A stretch of DNA of 64,000 bases from Streptococcus loxodontisalivarius (GCF_016908645.1 NZ_JAFBEH010000001.1:90263-154262), one strand, 5' to 3'. Positions 42,762 to 52,721 are shown, numbered from the stretch's first letter. Program-made: numbers and translations. The notes: generated from the sequence alone by a model not told the origin.

Positions 42762-44072
42762 ATGTTTTTACCAAAAGATTTTATTGAAAAATACCAGAAA
42801 ATTCTGGGTTCAGAATCAGATGATTTTCTGAAAACATTTGACGATTCAGCTGTCTCAGCTTATCGCACTAATCCGCTAAAGAAGGCTCAAAAAGATTTTT
42901 CAGATGCCATTCCTGGTACGCCTTGGGGGCATTATGGCAAGGTTTCTGGGAAATCAGCAGAGCATGTGACTGGTCTGGTCTATTCCCAAGAACCAGCTGC
43001 TCAGATGGTTGCCCAAGTTGCTGCGCCTGAAAAAGGGATGAAAGTTCTGGACCTGGCTGCTGCTCCAGGGGGCAAGACAACCCAGTTACTCTCTTACCTT
43101 GATAATACTGGACTACTTGTTTCTAATGAAATTTCCAAAAAACGCAGCAAAATACTGGTTGAAAATGTCGAGCGTTTTGGTGCTCAAAATGTTCTAGTCA
43201 CTAATGAAAGTTCGCAAAAACTAGCTAAGGTTTTCAAATCCTATTTCGATCTTATTGTTTTTGACGGTCCTTGCTCGGGTGAGGGAATGTTCCGAAAGGA
43301 TCCAGACGCCGTTCAGTACTGGCATAAGGCCTATCCAGCAGAATGTGCTAGTTTACAGAAAGAAATTCTGGAAGAAGCGATGAAAATGCTGGCGCCAGGC
43401 GGTCGACTCATCTATTCAACCTGTACATGGGCTCCTGAAGAGAATGAGGAAGTTGTTGCATGGCTGCTAGAAAATTATCCAGATCTCTCCTTGTTGAATA
43501 TCCCTAAAATCAATGGTATGCAAGAAGGAATTGATATGCCTGAGGTTGCTCGTATGTACCCCCATCATTTTAAGGGTGAGGGTCAGTTTGTTGCTCATTT
43601 GCAGGATAGGCGTCAGCCAGAAACTAAGAAAATTAAAGCAGGAAAAAGTAATCTTCGTAAGGACCAAACCAAACTTTGGCAGGATTTTGCTAAGAAACAT
43701 CTGAAAAGGGAGTTGTCAGGTTTTTACCAAACCTTTGGAGATGAACTTTACTTATTGCCTGAAGGGCTCCCTGATCTTTCTAAGTTAAAAATCGCTCGAA
43801 ACGGTCTTCATCTCGGAACTTTTAAGAAAAATCGTTTTGAACCTTCCTTCGCTCTTGGAATTGCTTTAAGTAGTGACGACGTTTATCAAGGCCTTGAATT
43901 AACTGCTGATCAGTTTGCTGCCTATACATCAGGGAATATTGTCCAACTTGATCAAACTTTTCCAAATGGCTGGTATCAGATTAGGGTTGATGGAAATGGC
44001 TTAGGTTTCGCCAAAATCGTTGGAAATACAGTGAAAAATTACTATCCAAAAGGTCTCCGATTTAACAGCTAA
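42762..44072 (+). CDS. rsmF: 16S rRNA (cytosine-C5) methyltransferase, RsmF type
   Basis: A 436-residue SAM-dependent enzyme of the RsmB/RsmF (NOP/Sun) family that methylates cytosine in rRNA. Motif I is LDLAAAPGGKTTQL (about 96-109). The two catalytic cysteines lie in DGPCSGEG (motif IV, about 167-174) and STCTWAPEENE (motif VI, about 218-228). The C-terminal part has the PUA-like and FAU domains of Firmicute RsmF. No ribosome site precedes the ATG, in keeping with a leaderless start. The modified base is not known. Confidence 0.9.
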   Translation: MFLPKDFIEKYQKILGSESDDFLKTFDDSAVSAYRTNPLKKAQKDFSDAIPGTPWGHYGKVSGKSAEHVTGLVYSQEPAAQMVAQVAAPEKGMKVLDLAAAPGGKTTQLLSYLDNTGLLVSNEISKKRSKILVENVERFGAQNVLVTNESSQKLAKVFKSYFDLIVFDGPCSGEGMFRKDPDAVQYWHKAYPAECASLQKEILEEAMKMLAPGGRLIYSTCTWAPEENEEVVAWLLENYPDLSLLNIPKINGMQEGIDMPEVARMYPHHFKGEGQFVAHLQDRRQPETKKIKAGKSNLRKDQTKLWQDFAKKHLKRELSGFYQTFGDELYLLPEGLPDLSKLKIARNGLHLGTFKKNRFEPSFALGIALSSDDVYQGLELTADQFAAYTSGNIVQLDQTFPNGWYQIRVDGNGLGFAKIVGNTVKNYYPKGLRFNS

Positions 44073-44147
44073 TGAAAGAAGTGAAAATTTTACATTAATA
44101 GGAAGAAAAAAAGATTTTCAAGTGAGACATAATATGTTACTATTTGA

Positions 44148-44172
44148 TTATGGGGCTTTTTTCACCCCATAA
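44148..44172 (+). other. Hairpin upstream of pstS
   Basis: TTATGGGG/CCCCATAA with a 9-nt loop lies 35 nt before the pstS start. It lacks a T tract after the stem. A weak -10 (TAATAT, 44130) precedes it, so it could fold in the 5' leader. Confidence 0.5.
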
Positions 44173-44206
44173 ACGATATTTTTTCAAAATGAATAGGAAA
44201 AAACAA

Positions 44207-45079
44207 ATGAAATTGAAGAAGAAACAAATGGGAGTCTTTCTTGCTCTTGCAAGTGTTGCTCTCTTAACTCTTTCTGCCTGCTCTAGTTGGATTGATAAAG
44301 GTCAGTCTATTACTAGTGTAGGTTCGACCGCTCTTCAGCCTTTGGTTGAAGCAGCAGCGGATGAATTTGGAACAGAATATTCTGGTAAAATCGTCAATGT
44401 CCAAGGCGGTGGATCAGGTACAGGTTTGTCTCAAGTTCAATCAGGTGCTGTACAAATCGGTAATAGTGACCTCTTTGCAGAAGAGAAGTCTGGTATTGAT
44501 GCTAGCGCTCTAGTAGATCACCAGGTTGCTGTTGCTGGTATGGCGGTTATCTTGAACGAAGATGTAGAAGTTGATAATTTAACAACTGAACAACTCCGTA
44601 AGATCTTCACAGGTGAATATACTAACTGGAAGCAAGTTGGTGGACAAGATCTAGAGATCTCAATCATCAACCGTGCAGCAAGTTCAGGCTCACGTGCAAC
44701 CTTTGATAGTGTTATCATGAATGGTGAATCTGCTGTTCAAAGTCAGGAACAAGATTCTAATGGTATGGTTAAATCAATCGTTTCTCAAACACCAGGTGCC
44801 ATTTCTTACCTATCCTTTGCCTATGTAGATGACTCAGTTAAAACGATTAGCCTCAATGGTTTTGAGCCAACTGCTGAAAATGTAACAACAAATGACTGGC
44901 CACTTTGGTCATATGAACATATGTACACTAAAGGTGAAGCAACTGGTCTTACTAAAGAATTTTTGGACTATGTTTTGAGTGACACTGTACAAAAGGGGAT
45001 AGTTGAAAGCATGGGCTATATTTCCATTAATGATATGAAAGTTACTAAGAGTGCCGATGGTACGGTAACTGCTAAATAG
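44207..45079 (+). CDS. pstS: Phosphate ABC transporter substrate-binding lipoprotein
   Basis: PstS captures phosphate outside the membrane. The 290-residue precursor has a signal peptide and lipobox (TLSAC, about 24). The mature part begins with the phosphate-binding loop [15 protein letters not shown] and has [13 protein letters not shown] near 64-76. The frame opens at 44144; the ATG at 44207 has AGGA 8 nt upstream and starts a basic signal peptide. It is first of pstS-pstC-pstA-pstB-pstB-phoU. Confidence 0.94.
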   Translation: MKLKKKQMGVFLALASVALLTLSACSSWIDKGQSITSVGSTALQPLVEAAADEFGTEYSGKIVNVQGGGSGTGLSQVQSGAVQIGNSDLFAEEKSGIDASALVDHQVAVAGMAVILNEDVEVDNLTTEQLRKIFTGEYTNWKQVGGQDLEISIINRAASSGSRATFDSVIMNGESAVQSQEQDSNGMVKSIVSQTPGAISYLSFAYVDDSVKTISLNGFEPTAENVTTNDWPLWSYEHMYTKGEATGLTKEFLDYVLSDTVQKGIVESMGYISINDMKVTKSADGTVTAK

Positions 45080-45087
45080 GAGAAGTT

Positions 45088-46005
45088 ATGAAAAATTCAG
45101 ATCTTGAAAAACAATTAACCTCCCCTTCTAAGAACTCACGTTTAGAGAAGTTAGGGAAGTACCTGACATTTTTCTGTCTGGGATTGATTGTTTTCATCGT
45201 AGCAATGATTTTGATCTTCGTTGCTCAAAAAGGGCTATCTACATTCTTCGTGAATGGGGTTAATCCTTTCAGTTTCCTCTTCGGTACTAAGTGGGAGCCA
45301 TCTTCTGGTATCTTTGGTGCCCTCCCAATGATTATGGGATCTTTCATTGTCACAATCTTGTCAGCCTTGATTGCGACTCCGATTGCCATCGGTGCAGCTG
45401 TCTTTATGACAGAAGTATCACCTAAGTATGGTGCGAAAATTTTGCAACCTGCTATCGAGCTTCTTACAGGTATTCCATCAGTTGTTTATGGATTTATCGG
45501 TTTGCAAGTTATCGTTCCATTTACCCGTAGTATTTTCGGTGGGACTGGTTTTGGTATCTTGTCAGGTGTCTGTGTGCTTTTCGTTATGATTTTGCCAACA
45601 GTAACCTTTATGACAGTTGATAGTTTGAAGGCAGTACCTCGTCACTACAAGGAAGCTAGTCTTGCTATGGGTGCGACTCGTTGGCAAACAATCTGGCGTG
45701 TTATCCTTAATGCTGCACGTCCAGGTATCTTTACTGCGGTTGTCTTCGGTATGGCCCGTGCCTTCGGTGAAGCCTTGGCAATCCAAATGGTTGTTGGTAA
45801 CTCAGCGATTCTTCCAACATCATTGATAGAGCCAGCATCAACATTGACATCTGTTTTGACAATGGGTATCGGTAACACAGTTATGGGAACTGTTCAAAAT
45901 AATGTTCTCTGGTCATTGGCCTTGGTTCTCTTGATTATGAGCCTTGCCTTTAATACATTGATTAAATTTATTACAAGAGAGAGAAAGAGAAATTATGAAC
46001 GCTAA
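45088..46005 (+). CDS. pstC: Phosphate ABC transporter permease PstC
   Basis: A 305-residue inner-membrane subunit with about six segments and the ABC docking loop (VPRHYKEASLAMGATRWQTI, about 187-206). It forms the phosphate channel with PstA. An AGGAGAAG site precedes the ATG, and the gene overlaps pstA by 11 nt. Confidence 0.95.
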   Translation: MKNSDLEKQLTSPSKNSRLEKLGKYLTFFCLGLIVFIVAMILIFVAQKGLSTFFVNGVNPFSFLFGTKWEPSSGIFGALPMIMGSFIVTILSALIATPIAIGAAVFMTEVSPKYGAKILQPAIELLTGIPSVVYGFIGLQVIVPFTRSIFGGTGFGILSGVCVLFVMILPTVTFMTVDSLKAVPRHYKEASLAMGATRWQTIWRVILNAARPGIFTAVVFGMARAFGEALAIQMVVGNSAILPTSLIEPASTLTSVLTMGIGNTVMGTVQNNVLWSLALVLLIMSLAFNTLIKFITRERKRNYER

Positions 46006-46879
46006 AAAAATTGATAAACTGGCAACAGGTATTCTCTATACGATTGCTGGAGTTATTGTGATTATCTTGGCATCTCTTTTGCTTTATATTTTGGCAAATG
46101 GTCTGCCACACATTAGTTGGAGTTTCTTGACTGGTAAGTCATCATCATACCAAGCAGGTGGTGGTATCGGAATTCAACTTTACAATTCCTTCTTCTTGCT
46201 AGTGATTACACTTCTGATTTCAGTTCCTCTTTCACTTGGAGCTGGTATCTACCTTTCAGAGTATGCTAAAAAAGGTCGTTTGACTAACTTTATCCGTACC
46301 TGTATTGAAATCTTGTCATCTTTGCCATCAGTTGTTGTAGGTCTCTTTGGTTACTTGATCTTCGTTGTGCAATTTGAGTATGGATTCTCAATCATCTCTG
46401 GTGCCTTGGCGCTTACTGTTTTCAACCTGCCACAGATGACTCGTAACGTTGAAGATAGTCTTCGTAATGTTCACCACACACAACGTGAAGCAGGGCTTGC
46501 TCTTGGTATCTCACGTTGGGAAACAGTAGTGCACGTTGTCGTGCCAGAGGCTCTTCCAGGTATCGTAACAGGTATCGTTCTTGCCTCAGGTCGTATCTTT
46601 GGTGAAGCTGCTGCCCTTATCTATACAGCTGGTCAATCAGCACCAGCCCTTGACTGGTCAAACTGGAATATTTTCAGTGTTACCAGTCCGATTTCAATCT
46701 TCCGTCAGGCTGAAACCTTGGCCGTTCATATTTGGAAGGTTAACAGTGAGGGAACTATTCCTGATGCGACAGCTGTTTCTCAAGGTAGTGCTGCAGTACT
46801 TTTGATTTTCATTTTGATTTTCAACTTGTCAGCTCGCTATATTGGTAAGAAACTTCACGAAAAACTAACATCAGCCTAA
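45995..46879 (+). CDS. pstA: Phosphate ABC transporter permease PstA
   Basis: A 294-residue permease with about six membrane segments, a GAGIYLSEYAKKGR loop near 81-94 and the ATPase docking loop (QREAGLALGISRWETVVHVV). It pairs with PstC in high-affinity phosphate uptake. It begins inside the end of pstC, so the two are co-translated. pstB follows after 12 nt. Confidence 0.95.
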   Translation: MNAKKIDKLATGILYTIAGVIVIILASLLLYILANGLPHISWSFLTGKSSSYQAGGGIGIQLYNSFFLLVITLLISVPLSLGAGIYLSEYAKKGRLTNFIRTCIEILSSLPSVVVGLFGYLIFVVQFEYGFSIISGALALTVFNLPQMTRNVEDSLRNVHHTQREAGLALGISRWETVVHVVVPEALPGIVTGIVLASGRIFGEAAALIYTAGQSAPALDWSNWNIFSVTSPISIFRQAETLAVHIWKVNSEGTIPDATAVSQGSAAVLLIFILIFNLSARYIGKKLHEKLTSA

Positions 46880-46891
46880 GGAGAAGTAATC

Positions 46892-47695
46892 ATGGCAGAA
46901 TACAATTGGGATGAAAGACATATCATTACTTTTCCAGAAGAAAAGCTAGCTCTTTCAACAAAAGATTTGCATGTTTATTATGGCGAGAAAGAAGCCATTA
47001 AAGGTATCGACATGCAATTTGAAAAAAATAAAATTACAGCCTTAATCGGTCCTTCAGGATGTGGGAAATCAACTTTCCTACGTAGCCTGAATCGTATGAA
47101 TGATACCATTGATATTGCTAAAGTAACTGGCGAAATCCTTTTTGAGGGTATTGACGTTAATGCTCAAAATATCAATGTTTATGAAATGCGTAAGCATATT
47201 GGGATGGTTTTCCAAAGACCAAATCCATTTGCGAAATCAATCTATAAAAATATCACCTTCGCTCATGAGCGTGCAGGTGTTAAAGACAAGCAAGTCTTGG
47301 ATGAGATTGTTGAGACTTCTCTCAAACAAGCTGCGCTTTGGGATCAGGTTAAGGATGATCTCCATAAGTCAGCCTTGACGCTATCAGGTGGACAGCAACA
47401 GCGTCTCTGCATTGCCAGAGCGATCTCTGTAAAACCTGATATTCTTCTTATGGATGAGCCAGCCTCAGCCCTTGACCCAATCGCTACCATGCAGTTGGAA
47501 GAAACCATGTTTGACTTGAAGAAGAATTATTCAATCATTATCGTGACGCACAACATGCAACAGGCTGCGCGTGCAAGTGACTACACCGCCTTCTTCTATC
47601 TTGGTGATTTGATTGAGTACGATAAGACTAAGAATATCTTCCAAAATGCCAAATTGCAGTCTACAAACGATTACGTTTCAGGACACTTTGGTTAA
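46892..47695 (+). CDS. pstB: Phosphate ABC transporter ATP-binding protein PstB (first copy)
   Basis: A 267-residue ATPase. Walker A is GPSGCGKST (about 52-60), the signature is [10 protein letters not shown] (about 165-174), and Walker B is ILLMDEPASALDP. It powers phosphate import. A second PstB follows, 48% or so alike by eye (not computed), as in other streptococci. Confidence 0.95.
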   Translation: MAEYNWDERHIITFPEEKLALSTKDLHVYYGEKEAIKGIDMQFEKNKITALIGPSGCGKSTFLRSLNRMNDTIDIAKVTGEILFEGIDVNAQNINVYEMRKHIGMVFQRPNPFAKSIYKNITFAHERAGVKDKQVLDEIVETSLKQAALWDQVKDDLHKSALTLSGGQQQRLCIARAISVKPDILLMDEPASALDPIATMQLEETMFDLKKNYSIIIVTHNMQQAARASDYTAFFYLGDLIEYDKTKNIFQNAKLQSTNDYVSGHFG

Positions 47696-47771
47696 TCAAG
47701 AAAGGAAGGAAATGATTCTCGGGTGAATTGAGTAAAACTTGATTCATCATAAGAGAGTTCTAAGATTACAT

Positions 47772-48530
47772 ATGACAGAACCTATTTTACAAGTGAGAGA
47801 CCTATCGGTCTACTATAACAAGAAGAAGGCTCTCAATAACGTTTCTATGGATTTCCATCCTAATGAAATTACAGCCTTGATTGGACCATCTGGATCTGGG
47901 AAGTCAACCTTACTTCGCTCAATTAACCGAATGGGTGACTTGAATCCTGAGGTGACCTTGACTGGAGCGATTTCCTACAATGGTCACAATATCTACAGTC
48001 CTCGTACGGATACCGTAGAATTGCGTAAAGAAATTGGAATGGTTTTCCAACAACCTAATCCATTTCCTATGTCAATCTATGAAAATGTGGTCTATGGTTT
48101 GCGTATCAAAGGGATCAAGGATAAGGATGTTCTAGATCAAGCGGTAGAAGAATCTCTTCGCGGTGCTTCAATCTGGGATGAGGTTAAAGACCGTCTTCAC
48201 GATTCAGCTGTTGGTCTATCAGGTGGACAGCAGCAACGTGTCTGTGTGGCGCGTGTTCTTGCGACAAGTCCTAAAATCATTCTATTGGACGAGCCAACTT
48301 CAGCCCTTGACCCAATTTCAGCTGGTAAGATTGAAGATACACTTTATGGTTTGAAGGACAAGTACACCATGCTTTTGGTGACACGTTCTATGCAACAAGC
48401 TTCGCGTATTTCTGATAAGACTGGTTTCTTCTTGGGTGGCGATTTGATTGAGTTTGGTGATACTAAACAAATGTTCCTTAATCCTAAGAATAAAGAGACA
48501 GAGGATTATATCACTGGTAAGTTTGGATAG
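47772..48530 (+). CDS. pstB: Phosphate ABC transporter ATP-binding protein PstB (second copy)
   Basis: A 252-residue paralogue with Walker [10 protein letters not shown], signature [10 protein letters not shown] and Walker [14 protein letters not shown]. The switch loop reads VTRSMQQA where the first copy has VTHNMQQA, so the usual H-loop histidine is arginine here. The frame opens at 47739, but the ATG at 47772 gives the normal N-terminus ([15 protein letters not shown]). Its ribosome site is weak, and 76 nt separate it from the first copy. Confidence 0.9.
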   Translation: MTEPILQVRDLSVYYNKKKALNNVSMDFHPNEITALIGPSGSGKSTLLRSINRMGDLNPEVTLTGAISYNGHNIYSPRTDTVELRKEIGMVFQQPNPFPMSIYENVVYGLRIKGIKDKDVLDQAVEESLRGASIWDEVKDRLHDSAVGLSGGQQQRVCVARVLATSPKIILLDEPTSALDPISAGKIEDTLYGLKDKYTMLLVTRSMQQASRISDKTGFFLGGDLIEFGDTKQMFLNPKNKETEDYITGKFG

Positions 48531-48568
48531 ATTCAAACTAGATTAGCGAAAGAAAAGAAAGAATAGAT

Positions 48569-49222
48569 ATGCTACGTACAAAGTTCGAAGAAGAATTAGA
48601 TAAATTACATAATCAATTTTATGCTATGGGTACAGAAGTCTTGTCTCAAATTAACAAGACTGTACGTGCTTTTGTCAGTCACGACCGTGACTTGGCTAAA
48701 GAAGTTATCGCATCAGATGATGTGGTCAATGAGTATGAGTCAAAACTTGAGAAAAAATCTCTTGAGATTATTGCTCTTCAACAACCAGTTTCAACTGACC
48801 TTCGTACTGTAATCACAGTTTTGAAGGCTTCAAGTGATGTTGAGCGTATGGGTGACCACGCGTCAGCTATTGCCAAAGCAACTATCCGCATGAAAGGTGA
48901 AGAGCGCATCGAGGCGGTTGAAGTTGAAATCAAGAAGATGGGTAAAGCTGTTAAGCATATGGTAGAAGATGCACTTGATGCCTACCTTGCTGGTGATGCA
49001 GACCGTGCTTACGAAGTTGCTGCTACAGATGAAATCATTGATAACTATTTCAAAGATATTCAAACAATTGCAGTTGAAGCTATTCGTGAACAGCCAGAAG
49101 CTGCCTTTGCTGGTAAAGAGTACTTCCAAGTCTTGATGTACTTGGAACGTATCGGTGACTACGCACGTAATCTGTGTGAATGGGTTGTTTACCTTAATAC
49201 TGGTAAAATCATCGAATTGTAA
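48569..49222 (+). CDS. phoU: Phosphate signalling protein PhoU
   Basis: A 217-residue protein of two three-helix bundles, with the repeated metal motif seen as ERMGDHASAIAKA (about 91-103) and ERIGDYARNLCEW (about 194-206). PhoU links the Pst transporter state to the phosphate two-component system, dampening uptake when phosphate is plentiful. It is the last gene of the operon. No phosphate kinase or regulator gene is adjacent. AAGAAAGAA is the only ribosome-like site. Confidence 0.94.
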   Translation: MLRTKFEEELDKLHNQFYAMGTEVLSQINKTVRAFVSHDRDLAKEVIASDDVVNEYESKLEKKSLEIIALQQPVSTDLRTVITVLKASSDVERMGDHASAIAKATIRMKGEERIEAVEVEIKKMGKAVKHMVEDALDAYLAGDADRAYEVAATDEIIDNYFKDIQTIAVEAIREQPEAAFAGKEYFQVLMYLERIGDYARNLCEWVVYLNTGKIIEL

Positions 49223-49231
49223 TAAAAAATA

Positions 49232-49240
49232 TGATATAAT
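49232..49240 (+). promoter_or_regulatory. Extended -10 promoter of pepN
   Basis: TGATATAAT is an extended -10, 72 nt before the pepN start. Confidence 0.65.
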
Positions 49241-49250
49241 GGAGGTTGAG

Positions 49251-49337
49251 ATGTTTAATTTCAATCTCTATTTTTATGCTTTGGACATATATGTCATGAT
49301 AAAGGAGAATTATGAGCAAAGTAGAACGTTTAGTTGA
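49251..49337 (+). CDS. Possible small upstream ORF overlapping pepN
   Basis: A 28-codon frame (MFNFNLYFYALDIYVM...) starts 5 nt after a perfect GGAGG and runs 26 nt into pepN in another frame. If transcription starts where the promoter predicts, the GGAGG would lie just upstream of the mRNA, so use of this frame is uncertain. It could be a leader peptide or chance. Confidence 0.25.
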   Translation: MFNFNLYFYALDIYVMIKENYEQSRTFS

Positions 49338-51846
49338 AACATTTATCCCTGAAAATTATAATATTTTCTTGGATATCAGCCGTGCAGAAAAAACATTTAC
49401 AGGTAATGTTGCCATTTCTGGTGAGGCTCTGGATAACGAAATCGCCCTACATCAAAAAGATTTGACGATTCAGTCAATCTTGTTAGATAATCAAGCCTTG
49501 GAATTCCAAATGGATAATGCCAATGAGGCTGTGCGTATTAACCTTCCTGAGACTGGAAGCATGACTCTAGTGATTGAGTTTGCTGGTAAAATCACTGATA
49601 ATATGACAGGAATTTACCCATCATATTACACAGTGGATGGTGTCAAAAAAGAAGTTATCTCAACACAGTTTGAGAGTCACTTTGCCCGTGAAGCCTTTCC
49701 ATGTATTGATGAACCTGAGGCTAAAGCGACCTTTGACTTCTCTGTAAAATTTGACCAAGAAGAGGGTGAAATCGCCCTTTCAAATATGCCTGAATGCAGT
49801 GCTGACCGCCGTCAAGAGACTGGTATTTGGACTTTCGAGACAACACCTCGTATGTCGTCTTACTTGCTCGCATTCGCACTAGGAGACTTGCAAGGCAAAA
49901 CTGCAAAAACGAAGAATGGAACAGAAGTTGGTATCTTTGCAACTAAGGCACACCCTTCAACATCTTTAGATTTTGCTTTGGATATCGCTGTTCGTGTTAT
50001 CGACTTCTATGAAGATTACTTTGGTGTTAAGTATCCAATCCCATTATCATATCATGTAGCTCTTCCTGACTTCTCAGCAGGAGCTATGGAAAACTGGGGA
50101 CTTGTAACCTACCGTGAAGTTTACCTCTTAGTTGATGAAAATTCTACTGTTACAAGTCGCCAACAGGTTGCACTTGTTGTTGCTCATGAGCTTGCTCACC
50201 AATGGTTTGGTAATCTTGTAACAATGAAGTGGTGGGATGATCTTTGGTTGAATGAAAGCTTTGCTAATATGATGGAATACGTTTCTATCAATGCTATTGA
50301 GCCAAGCTGGAACATCTTTGAAGACTTCCAAACGACAGGTGTACCTGCTGCCCTTAAACGTGATGCGACTGATGGTGTTCAATCTGTTCACGTTGCTGTT
50401 AATCACCCAGATGAAATCAATACCCTCTTTGATGGTGCTATTGTTTACGCTAAGGGAAGCCGTCTGATGCACATGCTCCGCCGTTGGTTGGGAGATGAAG
50501 CCTTTGCAGCTGGTCTGAAGATTTACTTTGACCGCCACCAGTATGGTAACACTGTTGGTCGTGACCTTTGGAATGCTCTCTCAGAATCTTCAGGTAAAGA
50601 TGTTGCTAGCTTTATGGATGCTTGGTTGGAGCAACCTGGTTATCCAGTCTTGACTGCTAAGGTTGAGAATGACAACTTGATTTTGTCACAAAATCAATTC
50701 TTTATCGGAGAAAATGAAGACAAAGGTCGTCTTTGGGAAATTCCGCTTAACGCTAACTGGTCTGGGCTCCCAGACACAATGGTAGAGCGAGAAGTAGTTA
50801 TTCCAAACTTCAGCCAACTTGCTGCCCAAAATGAAGGTGCTCTTCGTTTCAATACTGAAAATACTGCTCACTATATTACTAACTACGAAGGCGAACTCTT
50901 GACTGCTCTTATGTCACAATTGACTGACTTGGATACAACATCTAAGTTGCAAGCAATTCAAGAACGTCGTCTATTGGCAGAGTCAGGTCGTATCTCATAC
51001 GCTGGACTTGTTTCTATCTTGAAAGAGCTTGAGCATGAAGATTCTTATCTTGTTGCTTCAGCCATCAATCAGGTACTAGCTGGTTTGGAACGTTTTGTAG
51101 ATGAAGATTCAGACACTGAAGTAGCTTATAACAATCTTGTAGTTGATATCTTCCGAGAAAACTTTGAACGTCTTGGTTTCCAAGCGAAGCCTGATGAGGC
51201 AGATGAAGATGAGATGGTACGCCAAATTGTCCTTTCTTATATGATTTCTGTGGGTAATGCAGAAGTTGCTAAAGAAGCGTCAGCTATTTACCAAGAGTAC
51301 AAGACTAATATCGAAAACATTCCGGCTGCTATCCGTCAAGTTGTCTTGATTAACCAAATCAAGCAGGAAGACAGTCTGGAGCTTGCTCAATCATACTTGG
51401 ATGCCTATGTTGCAACAAATGATAGTAATTTCCGTCGTCAGTTAGCCCGTGCGCTTTCAAATACTAAGAATCCAGAAACAATTGCCCTCGTTGTTGAACA
51501 ATTCAAGAACAAGGATGTTATCAAACCTCAGGACTTGTCAATGTGGTATGCTGTTTTCTTGATGAAATCAGCTGCGCAAGAAACTGTCTGGACTTGGTCA
51601 CGTGAAAACTGGTCATGGATTAAAGCTGCGCTTGGTGGCGACATGTCCTTCGATAGTTTTGTGGTTTACCCAGCTGCAACCTTTAAAACACAAGAGCGCT
51701 TGGACGAGTTCAAAGCCTTCTTTGAACCACAATTGGATGATTTGGCTATTAGCCGTAACATTTCAATGGGTCTTAAAGAAATTGCTGCGCGTATCCAGCT
51801 TGTTTCAACAGAAAAAGCAGCAGTTGAAGCAGCTTTGAAAGCTTAA
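49312..51846 (+). CDS. pepN: Aminopeptidase N
   Basis: PepN is the main broad-specificity cytoplasmic aminopeptidase of lactic streptococci, releasing N-terminal residues from peptides. The 844-residue M1-family protein has the exopeptidase motif GAMEN (about 257-261) and the zinc site HELAHQW (about 292-298) with the distal glutamate in NESFA. AAAGGAG precedes the ATG. It lies just upstream of ciaRH, a linkage conserved in streptococci. Confidence 0.96.
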   Translation: MSKVERLVETFIPENYNIFLDISRAEKTFTGNVAISGEALDNEIALHQKDLTIQSILLDNQALEFQMDNANEAVRINLPETGSMTLVIEFAGKITDNMTGIYPSYYTVDGVKKEVISTQFESHFAREAFPCIDEPEAKATFDFSVKFDQEEGEIALSNMPECSADRRQETGIWTFETTPRMSSYLLAFALGDLQGKTAKTKNGTEVGIFATKAHPSTSLDFALDIAVRVIDFYEDYFGVKYPIPLSYHVALPDFSAGAMENWGLVTYREVYLLVDENSTVTSRQQVALVVAHELAHQWFGNLVTMKWWDDLWLNESFANMMEYVSINAIEPSWNIFEDFQTTGVPAALKRDATDGVQSVHVAVNHPDEINTLFDGAIVYAKGSRLMHMLRRWLGDEAFAAGLKIYFDRHQYGNTVGRDLWNALSESSGKDVASFMDAWLEQPGYPVLTAKVENDNLILSQNQFFIGENEDKGRLWEIPLNANWSGLPDTMVEREVVIPNFSQLAAQNEGALRFNTENTAHYITNYEGELLTALMSQLTDLDTTSKLQAIQERRLLAESGRISYAGLVSILKELEHEDSYLVASAINQVLAGLERFVDEDSDTEVAYNNLVVDIFRENFERLGFQAKPDEADEDEMVRQIVLSYMISVGNAEVAKEASAIYQEYKTNIENIPAAIRQVVLINQIKQEDSLELAQSYLDAYVATNDSNFRRQLARALSNTKNPETIALVVEQFKNKDVIKPQDLSMWYAVFLMKSAAQETVWTWSRENWSWIKAALGGDMSFDSFVVYPAATFKTQERLDEFKAFFEPQLDDLAISRNISMGLKEIAARIQLVSTEKAAVEAALKA

Positions 51847-51855
51847 TAGTCAAAG

Positions 51856-51886
51856 AAAGAGGTTGAAAATTATTTCACCTCTTTTT
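51856..51886 (+). terminator. pepN terminator
   Basis: AAAGAGG and GAAA pair with TTTC and CCTCTTT; TTTTTG follows. Confidence 0.8.
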
Positions 51887-51938
51887 GTTTGTTAAATCAA
51901 ATTAAATTTAAGCTTTTAGCAAAAATTAAGCAAAGTCT

Positions 51939-52028
51939 GTTAGGATACTTTTAGGAAAAATAATACTCTTATTAAGATAAAATTTAGCGATCTTTAATGA
52001 CTAGGACTCGCTACTAACATGATATAAT
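51939..52028 (+). promoter_or_regulatory. ciaRH promoter with two CiaR-like repeats
   Basis: GTTAGG-N5-TTTAGG (51939-51955) and ATTAAG-N5-ATTTAG (51971-51987) both have the 11-bp period of the CiaR box, with mismatches. The extended -10 TGATATAAT is at 52020-52028. Confidence 0.4.
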
Positions 52029-52046
52029 GGAAAAAAGGAGATAGCT

Positions 52047-52721
52047 ATGATTAAACTATTATTGGTGGAAGATGATTTAAGTCTTTCAAACTCAGTTTTT
52101 GATTTTTTGGATGATTTTGCAGATGTTATGCAGGTCTTTGATGGTGAAGAAGGACTCTACGAAGCTGAAAGTGGTGTCTATGACCTTATCCTTTTGGACT
52201 TGATGTTGCCTGAAAAAAATGGTTTCCAAGTTTTGAAAGAATTGCGTGAAAAAGGTGTAACAACACCTGTTCTTATCATGACTGCCAAAGAAAGTCTTGA
52301 TGATAAGGGGCATGGTTTTGAGTTGGGAGCAGATGACTATCTCACAAAACCTTTCTATTTGGAAGAGTTGAAGATGCGTATCCAGGCTCTTTTGAAACGT
52401 TCTGGTAAGTTGACTGACAACAATCTTACTTATGGTGATATTGTTATCAATACTTCAACAAATGTAACAACAGTCAATGATGTTGAAGTGGAACTTTTAG
52501 GTAAGGAATTTGATCTCTTGGTTTATTTCCTTCAAAATCAAAATGTTATTCTACCTAAAACACAGATTTTTGATCGTCTCTGGGGATTTGATAGTGATAC
52601 AACAATTTCAGTTGTAGAAGTTTATGTTTCAAAGATTCGTAAAAAACTTAAAGGGACTAAATTCGCTGAAAATCTTCAAACCTTGCGTAGTGTGGGATAT
52701 ATTCTAAAAGATGCTGAATAA
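52047..52721 (+). CDS. ciaR: Response regulator CiaR
   Basis: A 224-residue OmpR-family regulator. The receiver domain (about 1-118) has the phosphoacceptor aspartate in [13 protein letters not shown] (about 51) and the lysine in DDYLTKPF. A winged-helix DNA-binding domain follows (about 130-222). CiaRH controls competence, cell-wall stress, beta-lactam tolerance and csRNA genes in streptococci. It overlaps ciaH by 11 nt. Placement next to pepN supports the name. Confidence 0.93.
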   Translation: MIKLLLVEDDLSLSNSVFDFLDDFADVMQVFDGEEGLYEAESGVYDLILLDLMLPEKNGFQVLKELREKGVTTPVLIMTAKESLDDKGHGFELGADDYLTKPFYLEELKMRIQALLKRSGKLTDNNLTYGDIVINTSTNVTTVNDVEVELLGKEFDLLVYFLQNQNVILPKTQIFDRLWGFDSDTTISVVEVYVSKIRKKLKGTKFAENLQTLRSVGYILKDAE

